Positions 36,764-50,134 of a stretch of 64,000 bases of DNA are shown here, piece after piece. The first letter of the stretch is position 1; each line of letters starts with the position of its first letter. Position numbers and translations under genes: made by a program. Below the pieces are notes generated by a model. It was not told the DNA's origin. It saw only the letters and a program-made list of their open reading frames with translations, and made no database searches. The DNA is from Eretmocerus hayati (Eukaryota; Arthropoda; Insecta; Hymenoptera; Aphelinidae). The stretch spans positions 23,660,905-23,724,904 of the forward strand of contig CM056743.1 in the NCBI GenBank assembly GCA_029851415.1, written 5' to 3'.

Positions 36764-38064
36764 ATACTTTGGTTATCTAACATGTATCGACTAAAAAAAT
36801 TTCGTGTCAATTCATTGCTTTTTCTCTCAAATTAATTTCATAGACGTAAGATTGCTCATTCCCGGAGGAAATGAAAGTATATCTCTCCAAATTTACAAAA
36901 GTGCCCGAGTTTGGGAAAAAAATTTTACTTGATAAAAAGTTTATCATAGAAACCAATGCTCTTATCAGTGGGTATTCCAGCAGTATTTCATGAGTAGCTT
37001 ACGGTTAGTTAATATCAACATCAGAGATATCAATGCCGCAACTGAACGAATGGAAATGAGCTACCATTGAAATAATTTGAACGAGATTTCGACCAATTTC
37101 TCAGATGAGAAGTAATTCTTGTTGAGCGCACGGCAAAAAAGCAGCCTCTCTCTCATTTTAGAATCTCATCAAATTGAATTGTGAAGAGCTGTGCGTCTAC
37201 CTTCTAATCATATATTACGTAAAGTTGAATTCTATCGACGAAAACGTCAAGAGCGATAAAACTTACAGCATAAATATATATACATATATATATATCCTGT
37301 GAGAAGATTACAATGTTATCGACTTTGACGTTTGATGATGTATTGAATGGTATATGAATTTTGTTAGTTTGATGCTTTCTGTGTGTGAGATAACAGTTTG
37401 CACGTGGGGGAGGAAACAGGGGAGCCAGATGCACAGCAGACAACAATATAATTATGTCCGAAAGAAGTGAAGAAGAAACACCGCAGAACCCAAAACGCCC
37501 CGTGGAGTGTCGAGCACGACGTAGTGCATTATTTAATGTTTTTTTCCAAGAACTCTGCACCTGCTGAATTAATTAATGGCTTTAGTTGAAGCTTCGCGAT
37601 CAGACGAGGGTGGAATTAACCCTATATTTCACCAATCGTTATTAACAATATAATAGGAGGTGCCGTGTCTGTCTGATTATTACGAGACTCGACAGTCTCG
37701 ACACACTTTTGCACTTGTAAAGTTCAAGGTAAAGATCGTAAAGTGCTTATAAGTGATTTTAGAATAGTTGTAGACGAATATAGATCTCCACATAACATTG
37801 TGAATTTATAAATAGTCGAGAGACGTGTTTTCTGATGTATTTCTCAAAGTTATAGATGTATCTATTATGATTTTATGTGGAGGCCCACCTGAGTTATGCC
37901 ATAATTCCTTGATTTAAATGGATAAAAACGAATCATGAGAGCTGTTTTTTTGATGAAATACTTGGCTCATCCGATGGAGAAAGATATGTACCAGGTGTAG
38001 TGCATTTGGTCAAGTGTTTGACAAAACACTCGTTTGAACCATTTTCAGAGAATAATTAGACATC
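36764..38064. other. Intergenic; OCRL 5' non-coding exon and promoter
   Basis: No coding gene is visible. A donor at 37728/37729 (TTCAAG then GTAAAG) and an acceptor ending near 38048 (CCATTTTCAG) just before the OCRL ATG suggest a non-coding first exon around 37650-37728. A TA-rich patch lies at 37269-37294. Confidence 0.45.
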
Positions 38065-41000
38065 ATGTCGAACCCAGAGCAGCTGGCACTTGTCCAATCC
38101 AAATTTACTGCAGGTGAAGCAGTTGTCATTGTATCCTTTTACTACCTTACTGTTCGATTGGAGTGGTATACCTTAATTTAGCAATAGCAAAAATGACGTC
38201 TGAATCTATGCTTTCCTTAACATTAATCTTTGAAGGCCATGGAGGCAATGTTAGTACAAGGTTGGCTCAAGACAACTAGACTACTTGCACTAGTTAATAA
38301 GGGTTCAACGAATGCTCTAGTCATAATATTAACATCTAGAACACCCCCACAAGTGTACAGTGATTTAACCATAGAGAAAGTCTTGCCAATAGATCAAGAC
38401 TTTCAATGTGATGTTGGTATGTATTTGAACAGCTATGCTGTGATCTTTGATTCTCTTTCATTACATTGTTTAAATCACATGTGGATCATTTTTAGGGACG
38501 GATGGAGAACAGCGAGACGTGACAGATGTATTTTTGAATGTCACATGTAGGAAGTCTCGTACAATTTTTGAAATGAGACCAGGCATCACCACAACAAATC
38601 TTGTTTCTGCAATTTTTCAAGCAATTGATGGTAATATATTCCTCTAATCACACTAAGATATCTTCATGAAGCTTGTAGTTTAATTTGAACAATCCAACTT
38701 TTACCATATTTCAGTCTACCAGAAACACAAGAACCCCACATCTGATTTTTTGTGGATCCAGAAACTGACTGGCAATGTTCGTAGCTCTGATCACTCCAGT
38801 GAACAGCTCAACGAGTCTGAGGCGGTAAGCATTCAATTATCAATGTCAAAGTACAAAATTCCACAATTGTTCACAATCCTTTGATTCTTAGGCAATTGAT
38901 TTGGAAAGCCCAGATTTAGTAGTACCTAGACAAAACATAGCTTCTGGTAAAACACCCATTGCTACAAGAGAGTCAGTTGTCCGTTATCAAATGGCATGCA
39001 AAGAAGATGATTATACTTATACAAAAATGCTCAGGTTTGTGAAAATGCAACCCTCATCTTCAATGCTTCTATCTAGATTGTTGTACATAATGCACATCTG
39101 TCTGCAGAATATTCATTGGCACATGGAATGTTAATGGACAATCACCTAGTGGTTTGAGACTAGAGCACTGGCTAAGCAGTGATGAAGTGCCTCCTGATCT
39201 TTATGCTATTGGATTCCAAGAGCTTGATTTGAGTAAAGAAGCTTTCCTCTTTAATGACACTCCTCGTGAGGAAGAATGGAGACAAGTTGTTACAAGGTCA
39301 CTCCATCCAAAAGCTCGTTATGAGCAAGTAGCATTGGTGAGATTAGTTGGAATGATGCTGATTGTCTTTGCTCAATCTTCAAATATACCTCACATTAAAA
39401 ATATCTGCATCGACACAGTTGGAACTGGAATTATGGGAAAATTGGTAATGTTTCAAATTATATAGTTAATTTACCTTGTGAGGATACTAATTCATTGGCT
39501 AAGTAAGTGGCTAAATACCTTGATTAATTTTTTCATAGGGTAACAAAGGTGGTGTGGCAGTCAGTTGTACTATACATAACACATCTGTGTTATTTGTCAA
39601 TTCCCATTTAGCAGCTCATTGTGAAGAATATGAAAGAAGAAATCAGGATTATGCTGATATTTGTTCAAGATTGAATTTTCAAACTTATGTGCCTCCTAAA
39701 GGATTCAAAGATCATGAGTGAGTAGTGAGGTGTGCTTCATTACATGTCAGATTTGTATTTCAACATCTAATATATTACAGGCAAATATATTGGCTTGGAG
39801 ATTTGAATTATAGAATTACAGAAATGGATGCATACACAGCCAAGCAATTAATTACTACTGGAAACTTTACTCCAATTTTAGCCTTGGATCAACTAGAGCA
39901 ACAGAGGAGGTTTGGAAGAGTGTTTCAAGGCTTCAGAGAAGCAGAAATCAAATTCAAGCCCACATACAAATATGACCCAGGCACAGATAATTGGGATTCG
40001 AGGTGATTTAATTTTGTGTTGAATCTTGTAACAATTGGAATATCATGAAATCTGATGAGCAGGAATCATTTGAATATGTTCATTTGATGGCATTCTTTTT
40101 GTTGATGTTCAACACATTTTTTCGGAATCATGATAATATACTCACTACTTTGTATCATATTTATAGTGAGAAAGGAAGAGCCCCTGCATGGTGTGACAGA
40201 GTATTGTGGAAAGGAGAACATATAATATCATTAGATTACCGAAGTCATCCAGAGTTGAGAATTTCAGACCATAAACCCGTCAGCGCAATTTTTAATTCTG
40301 AAGTAATTTCTAGAGATTTTTAAGCAACAGGAAATTATTTTAATTTACTCATGTTGACCTAATCTTATTCAGGTGCGAGTCGTCGACGGCGCAAAATATC
40401 GCAAGATCCACGAGGACTTGATGAAAAAGCTAGATAAATTAGAGAATGAATTTCTACCTCAAGTAACTGTAGATACAACGGAAATTATTTACGAAACTCT
40501 GAAATTCAATGAGCCATGTGCCAAAGAGCTCATCATTGCAAATACTGGACAGGTTTGTGTAAATTGTATTTATGGTTTTTGAATCTGAAGCTCAATGAAA
40601 ATCTCTCGTTTTGAAGGTACCAGTCGAGTTTGAGTTTATAAAGAAGTTAGATGACACGTCTTACTGTAAAGAATGGTTGACTATAACACCTTATACTGAT
40701 TTCATTATGCCTGGTAATATCAACTATTTTACACGAGAAAAAGTGAATGTACATACATGTAAGGATAATAATTGTAAGTGTTTATTTTGTACAGGTCAAA
40801 AATGCGACATAAAACTGGAGGTCTGTGTAGATAAGCGTTCAGCATGGAAATTCAACTGTGGAGATGACAAATTGTATGATATATTGGTCCTTCATTTAGT
40901 CAATGGCAAAGATATATTCATAACTGTGACAGGTACTCATCAGTCAACAATTTTTTCGATACATTTTAAATTTGGTGATCATTCAATTACAACAAAACTG

Positions 41001-42407
41001 CAGGTACTTATGAACGCAGTTGTTTTGGTTGTTCAATGGAGGCTCTAGTACACATTCCAGTTCCAATAAGAGAAGTTCCCGTTGGTAGAATAGTAGAATT
41101 GGTAGGTATGAACAAAAAAATAATTTTTTACACAGTTGCATGGATTGAGAGTAAATTTGCTTGTGAACAGGAATGCAACAGGAACGTTTCCCAAGACCCT
41201 TACTCCGTGCCAAAAGAGATATGGCTCCTAGTTGATAGACTATATAGACACGGAATCAAAACTCCTGGACTTTTTGAGACTCAAGGAATTCACAGTGAGG
41301 TGTTAGCCATCCGTGACTGGCTTGATATCGGCAGTCAAGACCCGATGCGTATCCTTCAAAGACTACTTTTCAGATGATGAATTCTACATTTTTTAGAATA
41401 TCATCTTAGCCCAAAAAATTTTTTTCTAGTCTACAGAAAATATCCTCGCGATATTCACGAAATAATGGAGTCAATTCAGTAAAGATTCTGGCTCATTCCA
41501 TAGCTTTTTTTACCGCCTATGAGAATTTTTGTTCCCTTTGTATTACTTCTACACGTGTTTCTATCTCTTGTCATATAGCAAGTCTCGAACCGACGATCTA
41601 ATTATTCACATATTATAATTCAAATACATTAAGGTAGTACATCTTTGAAGATGAATAGTTTCCTTACAAGAGATTTTAGCCGGAAGTGTACATTCAGTGG
41701 CAGAGGCCTTGTTGCTACTTCTAGATTCCACTCCAGAGCCATTGGTCCCTTACAATCTTCATAACATATGCTTAACAGCTGCGGCGAGCTATCTACAATG
41801 TAAACAGGTGAGACGAAGTTGAGGCATCAATAGTCAAGTTAGTATCTTATTTTGAAAATTGGTTTGACTGAATCGATAATTTTTTTCAGATCGTCATGCA
41901 ACTTCCGGAAATTAGGAGGACTGTCTTTTTGTATATTTGTGCATTCTTGCAAGAGCTCTTGAGTCATACCCAAGACAACGGATTGGACGCTAAAACACTA
42001 GGTGAGACAGAACTTTGAAAAATAGTCAGTCTCACTCTATCCTGATAATATAAAGTACTTCATATACCTTGCTCGTCACGACGTTTTTTGATAAGGAGAA
42101 TTTTTTCTCTTGTTACCCCTAAGAAAAATTGATTTCCGTACCGTAAAACAGACAGAACTTGAATCGGTGCATAATATACTATCATCGTGATGAACAACTA
42201 TCAGTTCCTTTTTTTTTTTTAATCGCGTCAATGAAATTGTATGTTGCAGCTTCTCTCTTTGGATCTTTCTTCTTGCGGGATCCTCCCAAAAGTGGAGATG
42301 ACCGAAACCAAAGGAGCAAAACAACACAAGCGACATTTGACAGGAAGAAGGCAGCTTTTGTATATCATTTTCTAGTGAACGATCAAAGCGATTTTATGAG
42401 TAGATAA
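38065..42407 (+). CDS. Ocrl: Inositol polyphosphate 5-phosphatase OCRL/INPP5B type
   Basis: Seventeen exons (38065-38130, 38236-38416, 38496-38630, 38715-38824, 38892-39034, 39108-39444, 39539-39717, 39781-40002, 40167-40302, 40373-40552, 40617-40713, 40795-40932, 41004-41101, 41171-41348, 41680-41807, 41890-42001, 42250-42407) join in phase to 865 residues (human OCRL 901). Catalytic motifs are GTWNVNGQ (about 215), [10 protein letters not shown] (about 387), [10 protein letters not shown] (about 463) and SDHKPV (about 493). An N-terminal PH-like part, a central ASH domain and a C-terminal RhoGAP-like domain ([33 protein letters not shown]) complete the usual order. It removes the 5-phosphate from PI(4,5)P2 on endosomes, Golgi and phagosomes. 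The invertebrate gene is single where vertebrates have two. Confidence 0.95.
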
Positions 42408-42914
42408 AGTTTATCCTTAAAAACTATCCTAAGAAGAATGATAGTTTTTCGAGATTTTTGAGCTTTTATTCCTTAATTTACTCTCTTTATGGTATGTTTT
42501 AATAGGAAGGATCTCAATAGCTCATAATTCGTATATGACTGCTTTTTAATAGTCACCTGTGTATAGATTATTACCCATCACTTATTCACTTGGTACCGCG
42601 AGAAAATATGTCATGATACTTCATCGATTTACGCAATGATATTCGTTTCTTGACGAATTAAATATATTTTTATAGTTTTGTACTTGAATTCTGTAACGCA
42701 ACGAATATGATGATATATTTAATCAAACCTGGAGCTATTTTGAGAATTTAGCTCTATTCAATCGATTGAAAAGCCTTGTCAAAATGACACCAGCATTGTC
42801 CTCAAGTTGTATTGTTGAGTGTAAGATTCTTAGTCCATTCTTTGGAATTATGTTTTAGAATATGTAAATAATTCGCTTTGTATCAATTGGCTCGACTAAT
42901 GTGATTTTTTAAGG

Positions 42915-42920
42915 AATAAA
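42915..42920 (+). promoter_or_regulatory. OCRL polyadenylation signal (candidate)
   Basis: AATAAA lies about 500 bases past the stop codon in the stretch between the convergent OCRL and importin genes; no closer match was noticed. The interval 42408-43051 otherwise shows nothing coding. Confidence 0.5.
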
Positions 42921-43051
42921 ACTATATTGTTGAATATGAGCAGAATAGCAGTTACTGGGAGAGGGTTGCCGTCATCCTTACAGGTTTAGCAATTTACTAG
43001 ATCCAAGGAGTTGACAAAGACAAACAACTTTGTGCTATGCAAAATTCTTAA

Positions 43052-43057
43052 TTTATT
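43052..43057 (-). promoter_or_regulatory. Importin alpha polyadenylation signal (candidate)
   Basis: Minus-strand AATAAA (TTTATT on the plus strand) about 270 bases past the importin stop codon. Confidence 0.5.
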
Positions 43058-43328
43058 GATATAAAGATGAAAAAACCGAAACGGAATAGATTTATGAAAT
43101 TCGATAAATATTTTTCTAACTCATGATTAAAAACCCGAAATCAATCATTCAGTCATTCAAAATTTTCTTTTGTGTGTTGAGAATGGGCAATAAGCATAAA
43201 ATCGGGAGTGGAAACCTTAGATATGCGCTTAGATTAGATTGACAAAATACAAAATTTCATAATAGTAATGGAATTCAAAATATTTACAAAAGATAAAACT
43301 AATATCGGAATTCTGGCTTCTACAGTTT

Positions 43329-45392
43329 TTAAAACTGGTAGCCACCTTCTGGCGCTGTGGTTGTAGCTTGAAATTGCAGTTGACCATCTACATTTGTTGC
43401 AGGTGCTAGATTTGGATCATTTTCCTGAAATAAATGTCAATCGTGAATAAATTGAAGTCTTGATCAAACAAGAGATTAAGATGTTATCTCATTGCCTGTA
43501 CAGCATGTGCCATGGGTTAATAGAATGTGTCGTGAAGATTCGTTTTTTTCTGCTAACTTGTACACACAAGAGGAATCGTTTGAGATAGAAAATATACTAA
43601 TGGAAAATATGTAATGACAACTCACAGCCTCTGAGAAGAAGGAATCAATCATGGATGCAGCCTTAGCATAGACTTGTTCATTTTCGTGCGTTTGTAAGGC
43701 TTCTAATCTGTCCAAACCACCAACTTCTTCAATCATTAATGCTACCCTATCAACCTCTCCCATCTTCTCTGCAGCATTCAAGATGTTTGTGAGCCCATCA
43801 AGGATAACAGTGACACATTTCCAATCCATGGAATCAAGTAGATTGCAGTAAGGCTCCAGAACTCCACACTGAACTAGAAATGCCAACTGATGAACAGAGC
43901 CACCCGACGTTAGATTTGTAACGGCCCATGCTGCTTCTTTCTGAGACTTTGCATCTCCCTATGACGATGATATATGAGATAGGCTTAAATAAATCTTATT
44001 CAGCACTGGCATTATGATGATTGAGAGTTATTTACTCACTGTTTTCAAAACGTTAATGATGAGGGGTATCAATCCGGCATTGATAACTTCTTGTATCTGT
44101 TCATGGTTGCCAGCTGTGACATTACTTATCGTCCAAGCAGCTTCTTTGACTATGTTCAACTTTCTGTGTTGCAGTAAGCCACCAAGATACTTCAAGCCTC
44201 CTGCATTAATAATTGAATCTGTCTGTACATCATTTCCAGTCACAATGTTTCCAACTGCTCTGAGAGCAGGAGTTAATACTGCAACTTCATGATGACCCAA
44301 TAGTTGCACCAGTTTAGGCACAACACCAGAATCTATCACAGTTTGTATTCTATCATTGGTACCATCAGTCAAATATGATAGAGCCCAACATGAATCACCT
44401 GAAAGAAGAATGATAAACCTTGCATCAGTGGGATGTTAGATTTGGTGAAAAGCATATTTTAGGAGCAATATGTATACCAAGCACATCTTTGTCTGGATAG
44501 CTGAGGAGACGATTCAAGGTGGGCAGAGCATTTTTGACAATATCAAAGGGTGGGGGTGGATTTTTATTTCGGCACATGTTTGATAGAGTCCACACAATGT
44601 TTTTGATGAATGAAAGGGGAGTATCTGGGGCTATCAACTGTACCAAATGTGATAAAGCTCCCTCTTTAAGAACCAGATCTCTAGCATTGGGTCCATCACC
44701 AGCTATGTTACCAAGAGCCCACACAGCTTGTTCAGCTACATTCATTGCAGGAGATCTAAGAAGATCTACCAACTTTGGAATGGCACCATGAGTAATTACA
44801 GTTTGTGTTTGTTCAGATGTTCCTGATGCAACATTAGTGAGAGCCCAACAAGCCTCAAACTGAAGCAAAGGTCTGTAAAAGTAAGCTTAGAATTATGAGA
44901 ATGTTTCGATTTTGATATATGTTGAATAAGCTCACATACCCATGTTCATATCCAAGGAAGTTCACACATAAAGGAACGATTCCTTTATGAATCATATCAT
45001 CAATGGGTGGGTTTCGCTCGCGACTCAGCATTTTTCTGCACGCTTGAGTCGCTTGGAGCCTGACTCCTTCATCTGATGAGTTCATACCAGCAATGATTTC
45101 ATCAATGCTCATAGTAACCACGGGTGATTTCTCACTCGGTGGACTGAGAGGTTCTTCATCTATGTTGATATTTCTTTTCTTGAGTAATTGATTATCCTTG
45201 TTGGCTTTACGTAATTCAACAGAAATCTCAGCCCTTCTTCTTCTTGCATCCTACATAAATAAATAAAAATGAGGAATATAAAGTTTCAACCACAGCAATC
45301 TGACTAAAAGTTCATAGTTAACTCACATCTGATTTTCCTTGAAATTTAAATTTGGAAATGCGCGAAGCGCTGTTCATGTCTGGAGCTGGCAT
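43329..45392 (-). CDS. Pen: Importin subunit alpha, KPNA2/Pendulin group
   Basis: Coding exons in transcript order are 45327-45392, 44940-45250, 44478-44872, 44040-44398, 43626-43958 and 43329-43424, in phase, giving 519 residues (fly Pendulin 522, human KPNA2 529). An N-terminal importin-beta-binding segment ([15 protein letters not shown], then [16 protein letters not shown]) precedes armadillo repeats with the NLS-contacting W..N pairs in [36 protein letters not shown] and WAVTNLTSG. It carries cargo with basic nuclear localisation signals to importin beta for import through the nuclear pore. The spacer wording ([21 protein letters not shown]) places it with the alpha-1/Rch1/Pendulin clade and not with alpha-3 or alpha-5 types. 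A non-coding first exon ends at a donor at 46018 and joins an acceptor at 45406. Confidence 0.93.
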
Positions 45393-46018
45393 TTTTACTG
45401 ATGGGTCTGGAAAAATGAATTGGATTAAGGCTCTGAATTTAATCACGATGACTCAAGTTATGTAGAATAAAAACATGGATATTGAGTCTGTGAGAAAGGT
45501 GAGTCACAGAGGGATCAAATAATACCCCCTGATGCATATCATAATGGGAAGTACATCATTAGCAAATGAAACCTTTAAAACTGATGGATAAATAAAGGAT
45601 AAGGTATGAATTTTATTTGGTACAAGTCAAGTTATTAGGAAAGACGAGTCATTTAATACTTCAATTAGATTCTCAATCACACAAACACCAATAATCCTCT
45701 TACGATGCCGAACGTTGACCCGGCGCAACGAAAGAGATCACGAGCTATGAAAACCGTTGAAGTATGGTAAGTATGAGTTAGAGGTCGAAGAAGCTGTTGT
45801 ATTTGCGAGGTTGAGTCCCCAAATAAACAAACCATCGGCTACGAAAATCATCGATAACGAAAACAAATATCAAAAGACTATTCAATGGTAGACTCAAGGT
45901 GTAAAATCTTGAGAAGTAGTAAGCATAATTAGTCACTTTGGGAAGAATTAATAATTGAATGGGAATGGGGTGCGATGCGAAAGAATAACCGTTGACAAAA
46001 GCTTTCTTTCGACTAACC

Positions 46019-47834
46019 TGTGCGGGACTTCACAAGATGGACAATGCTTTCCTCTTATCAAACTCCTTGTTTCTTCAAGAATTTTCAATTCTCAGAATGA
46101 TTTAGATAACGATTATTTGTAAATGCATACGTGTTATACACGAATTTTGGCTGATTATTCACAAGTCGCGACCCGCGCGAAACGTGCACACTGGGTAATA
46201 TGGCGTCGTCGATCTTCTTTGGTTGTCGCCGCCAAACTGCCTGTTCGTTGCCAATTGATTTCGCGGTTTTAGTGGAAATTCTAGTGACCCTAAGAAATAT
46301 AATAAAGGTGGGGACGAATTTCAGCCAATCGCGTGATCAGAATCGGATGGAAAACGAAGAGATTGGTTCTTCCGACTGCGACTGCTCAACAAATTTAATT
46401 TTCATAATTTACCTATACTTTGGGTTTTGCAATTCTCTTTCTCAAAATAATTTTAGCAGTTCCATCAGTCAATGTCAGTCAATCTTGTCCATAAACTAAA
46501 TATTTGAATTGTTTTAGAATGAACTATATGGGCAGAGTATGAGGGCGTCAATTTGCTGACAACAGGTAGATTTGAGTAAAATGAGAAAAGTGAATAATGC
46601 TTTTTCTAATAGCTGACACCTGACATCTTGAATGAATCAATTTATTCAATCAATTGATATTAGATTGTCACTTGCAGATAACAATGGACTTGAATTCCAA
46701 GGCGAATAATAATTATTTTACAATATTATAACATGCACAATCTGCTTAGAATTATAGTGAAAGAAGTAACAGTACTCATGATCAGACAGGAAGGCAATTA
46801 CATATAAATAGTATTCTTGGATTTCATTATAGTTTTTTAGATCAGATGCAAATTCAATCTTGTTGCATTGCAAATCTGAATAGCTTTGATTTAAAAAGTG
46901 GATCATTTTAGCAAGGCATTTGATATCCCTTAGGGGATCAGATCATGATTTCCTATTATTACATATTTGAGTTCATGGAAGCACTTCTGTGGCTGATTGT
47001 ATAAGTCTATTTCTGATTGTATGAGTGGTTAGATTCTCTGATCATTATTTATGCATTATGATACAGAAAATTAAAATCTGTGATCATCCGAAGTTAGACT
47101 CTTGTACAGTTGAAACAATAAGACTGTTATCTCTTCCATCCTTCTGCATATCATTTAAAATGATTAAATGGACTTGTATATTACTATCTCCAGATTATTG
47201 TGAAATGAGTATTGATCCAGTGCGTTCACCTCAACATTCTAAGTACATACATTTACAAAATTTAGAGTGAAATACCACTCCTACTCCTTTGATTATACTG
47301 TAAATTTTTACAAAAATACATACATATTCTGTACACCCATCACGCATCACTAACATACCCTTCAAGGCACAGGATGGAAAGAATTGAATGCATTCTATAT
47401 TTCGACTCTTAAAGATTTGCAATGCCATGATAAAAATTTAAGAATTATCCAAGAAAAAGAAATAATCATGCTATTAGTAACAATTTGTATATTCAATAAA
47501 AATCAGCGCATGTGCGTCAATCCAACTCATGTCCTTTAAAATACTGCGTCCTTTTGCATCAATGTAAAAAAGTCAAAACAGATTCTTACAATCTGTACTA
47601 CACACTATACAGATGTTCTAATACCTTGTAAATGCTTCATCCAAAAAATACCTTCCTTGTAAATAGATCCAACAATAAATGCCTCTGTTGTGTCAGATGA
47701 ATGTGAGAATAGGCAAAATAACATGGTTGCAATTATATATTAATCTCTGAATGTCCAGTTGCGGGCCATCCAAATCAAATTCAACATATTGTCAGTAGGC
47801 CTAAATGTCATGTAATAAAAAATCTGCACAATAG
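46019..47834. other. Importin alpha first exon/promoter and intergenic stretch
   Basis: The minus-strand donor at 46018 (CCGCACAG then GTTAGTC) marks the 3' end of the importin 5' non-coding exon, so its promoter lies around 46100-46250, a CG-richer patch. From 46500 to 47834 the sequence is AT-rich with only short unconvincing frames; it must also contain the 3' untranslated region of the SFT2-like gene. No repeat structure was seen. Confidence 0.5.
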
Positions 47835-48908
47835 TTATGCAATGCACGATTCGACCGACTTCTTCACCGCGTCTCGGGCATATGGTATGTATGACAAGGA
47901 GTACCTGAAATTATTACATGAATAATTATATTAAGATCGCTAAATTCCAAGGATTTTTCAAATGATTCCATCATAATAAATGTATGTATAAATACCATAA
48001 CATTGCTAATGCCTGCAAGATTATGAACAGCAAGGCAAGTGGTTTGTTGTGCATCTGAAATTCATGGCGCAAGTGATGAGAATATACTAAATATATTTTG
48101 AAAAAATTATCTAGATAAAACTTACTATCAATGCGGCGTATAGCGTTAATGCAAAGCAAGCGAAAATCATGAGTGTAGCAACAATTCTCGTTGCGGCAAA
48201 CATTTTTTTCAACTGGTTGAAAGGACCCATTAGAAAACATGTGCTGAAAAATAGAACTTTTAAATTATCAAACAATCTTGGTTTCAGAGCTAATATTATG
48301 GAAAGACCAGTACCTTCCCAAGGACACAATGTTACCAAGTGTGTAAAATACACAGTAGGTGATTAATCCTCCTGGTAAAAGTAGAGCAAACCAACCAAGT
48401 ATGGATAAGAAGATACCAATCACAAAACATGCCACAAATCCTTTGATTCTGGTGGTTTTACTCAATTTGATTGATTCAGTCACCTGTGACCAAAAAAGTT
48501 ATTACCTCATAAGCAAACTTTCAGAAATCTAATTGATGAACTCATTGGAAAACCCAGATTTTGTACACATTAAGAAAAAACAATTTGATACATTTAAAAA
48601 ATGAATTAAGATGAATCTCAGCTTGTGATACAGCTCAACTGTCCTTGAAATTTGTCCATCATACCAAGAAATATTCTAGGAAACATTTTTAAGTATCGAA
48701 TGATTCAAAAGAGGAAACTTCAAGAACTGCAAAATTTCTTGTTTGACAAAAAACAAGATATTAAGTGATTGCAGCTACGTAGCTAATACTGTTGTTCAAT
48801 TTTTTTCCAATAAGGTCACAATAAGTTTTGCCTTACCTGTGCCATAATTCCATTTTGTTCGTCAGTGCTGTCCTCATCACCATTGATAAAACTTCTAAGC
48901 TTATCCAT
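47835..48908 (-). CDS. SFT2-family vesicle transport protein
   Basis: Exons in transcript order 48837-48908, 48314-48483, 48126-48243, 47996-48054 and 47835-47904 join in phase to 162 residues (human SFT2D2 160). The product begins MDKLRSFINGDEDSTDEQNG. It has four predicted membrane segments (VACFVIGIFLSILGWFALLL, the LITYCVFYTLGNIVSL region, RIVATLMIFACFALTLYAAL, LALLFIILQALAMLW) with the family signatures STCFLMGPFNQLKKMF and YSLSYIPYARDAVKK. SFT2 proteins sit in the late Golgi and help endosome-to-Golgi vesicle fusion, by analogy with yeast Sft2. The last exon is read in the frame given by the TG|G junction; reading straight through the intron loses the conserved C-terminus. Assignment to SFT2D1 or SFT2D2 is not attempted. 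Confidence 0.94.
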
Positions 48909-50134
48909 TTTTGACAGAGTCGTTCAAGTTGAAATATTATTCCTGAGCCCGATAGGATTGTTTATTTCCACAAATAACTTTTTTTGTCACTCAAGAAGAA
49001 TCTGTGATTGAGAAGAAAATTTTGTATGAGTTAGTTGATATCATCATCAGAGATACATGTAAAACAGTCTAATTATACCAGTGAGAGCACTATTCGCGAT
49101 AACCAAGGACTAATAACGTATCTTCCTCATGATGCGTGACTAATGCATAAGAATCGCGATTCGCAATATACTTGTTGAACATCTGCGATTTCCAAGCATG
49201 ATCAAGGAACATTCAACAGGTAGAACATTAGGTAGAGGCACAAAATGACAAAACTCACCTTTCAAGAATCCTCCAACTGTGGGTCACTTATTATCAAAAT
49301 AGGGATTTAATGGTGTATGATGAGCGCTAGTGTAGCATAATTAATTTTGTTTTGTTATCTTGTCTGAGATTGAAATGAAATCATCGTCGAATTCCAGAGA
49401 GAGAGAGAGAGTGTATTTTAGGTTACATGTGTTTATTTACACATATGAACAATAACCCTCCATAGCTGGGCCAGCCTAACCCGAGAATTGTATTGAAAAA
49501 GCCAAAATACTTTCTGCTAGCAACGAAAATACAAATTACTGTACATTTTCTAAAGCTTATGCTAATTATGCAATGAATATTTGACAGATTGTGAAAATAT
49601 ACTCTGCCATGAAAGAAGTTGAAAGTTTTACGATGATTCGTCTCAGATAGATTGCAGCACAATTTGCTACCTACGGAGGTAAGAAATGTTGAACCAAATC
49701 AAGAAAACTGTGGTTTTTCTCCCAAATACTGGTCTTAAAATGAAAAATTTAAATGTGCCATTGCCTCATCACCTTTCAAGCCATGATCATCATGGAACTT
49801 TACTCTTTGAGTTACATTTCGATCTACAAATAAATGTTTATATAGTGCTCCTAAGCCTACCAGAATCTTTAGAATTTATTTATTGGTTGGATCAGAAGTG
49901 CATGACAAGTTTGAGTTTGAAGATGTTGTCCAACCCAAGTTTTAGATTAGATATTTATGTACATTGCACAGTAGTCTGTTCTGTCTCAGAATAATAGATC
50001 GATTTGACAGTCAAATATCTTCACTAAGATAATATTTTGACTTTCCAACAATGATGAGATTTCCAATTCTGTCAATCTCTTACTAAATGTTGCTTGAGGA
50101 ATTGAGTAAATATTGGATTATTTTATGACAGGGG
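48909..50134. other. Divergent 5' region between the SFT2-like gene and the membrane-protein gene
   Basis: The stretch should hold both promoters. A (GA)n run lies at 49397-49412. A plus-strand donor GGAG|GTAAGAAA at about 49678 could end a non-coding first exon of the rightward gene. The plus-strand frame at 49686-49994 (102 codons) begins just past that donor; whether any of it is translated is unclear to me. Confidence 0.4.

Noticed and set aside
49686..49994. 102-codon frame as a first coding exon of the membrane-protein gene
   Set aside because: It follows directly after a good splice donor, so it is probably intronic; I could not splice it in phase to the later exons with confidence.
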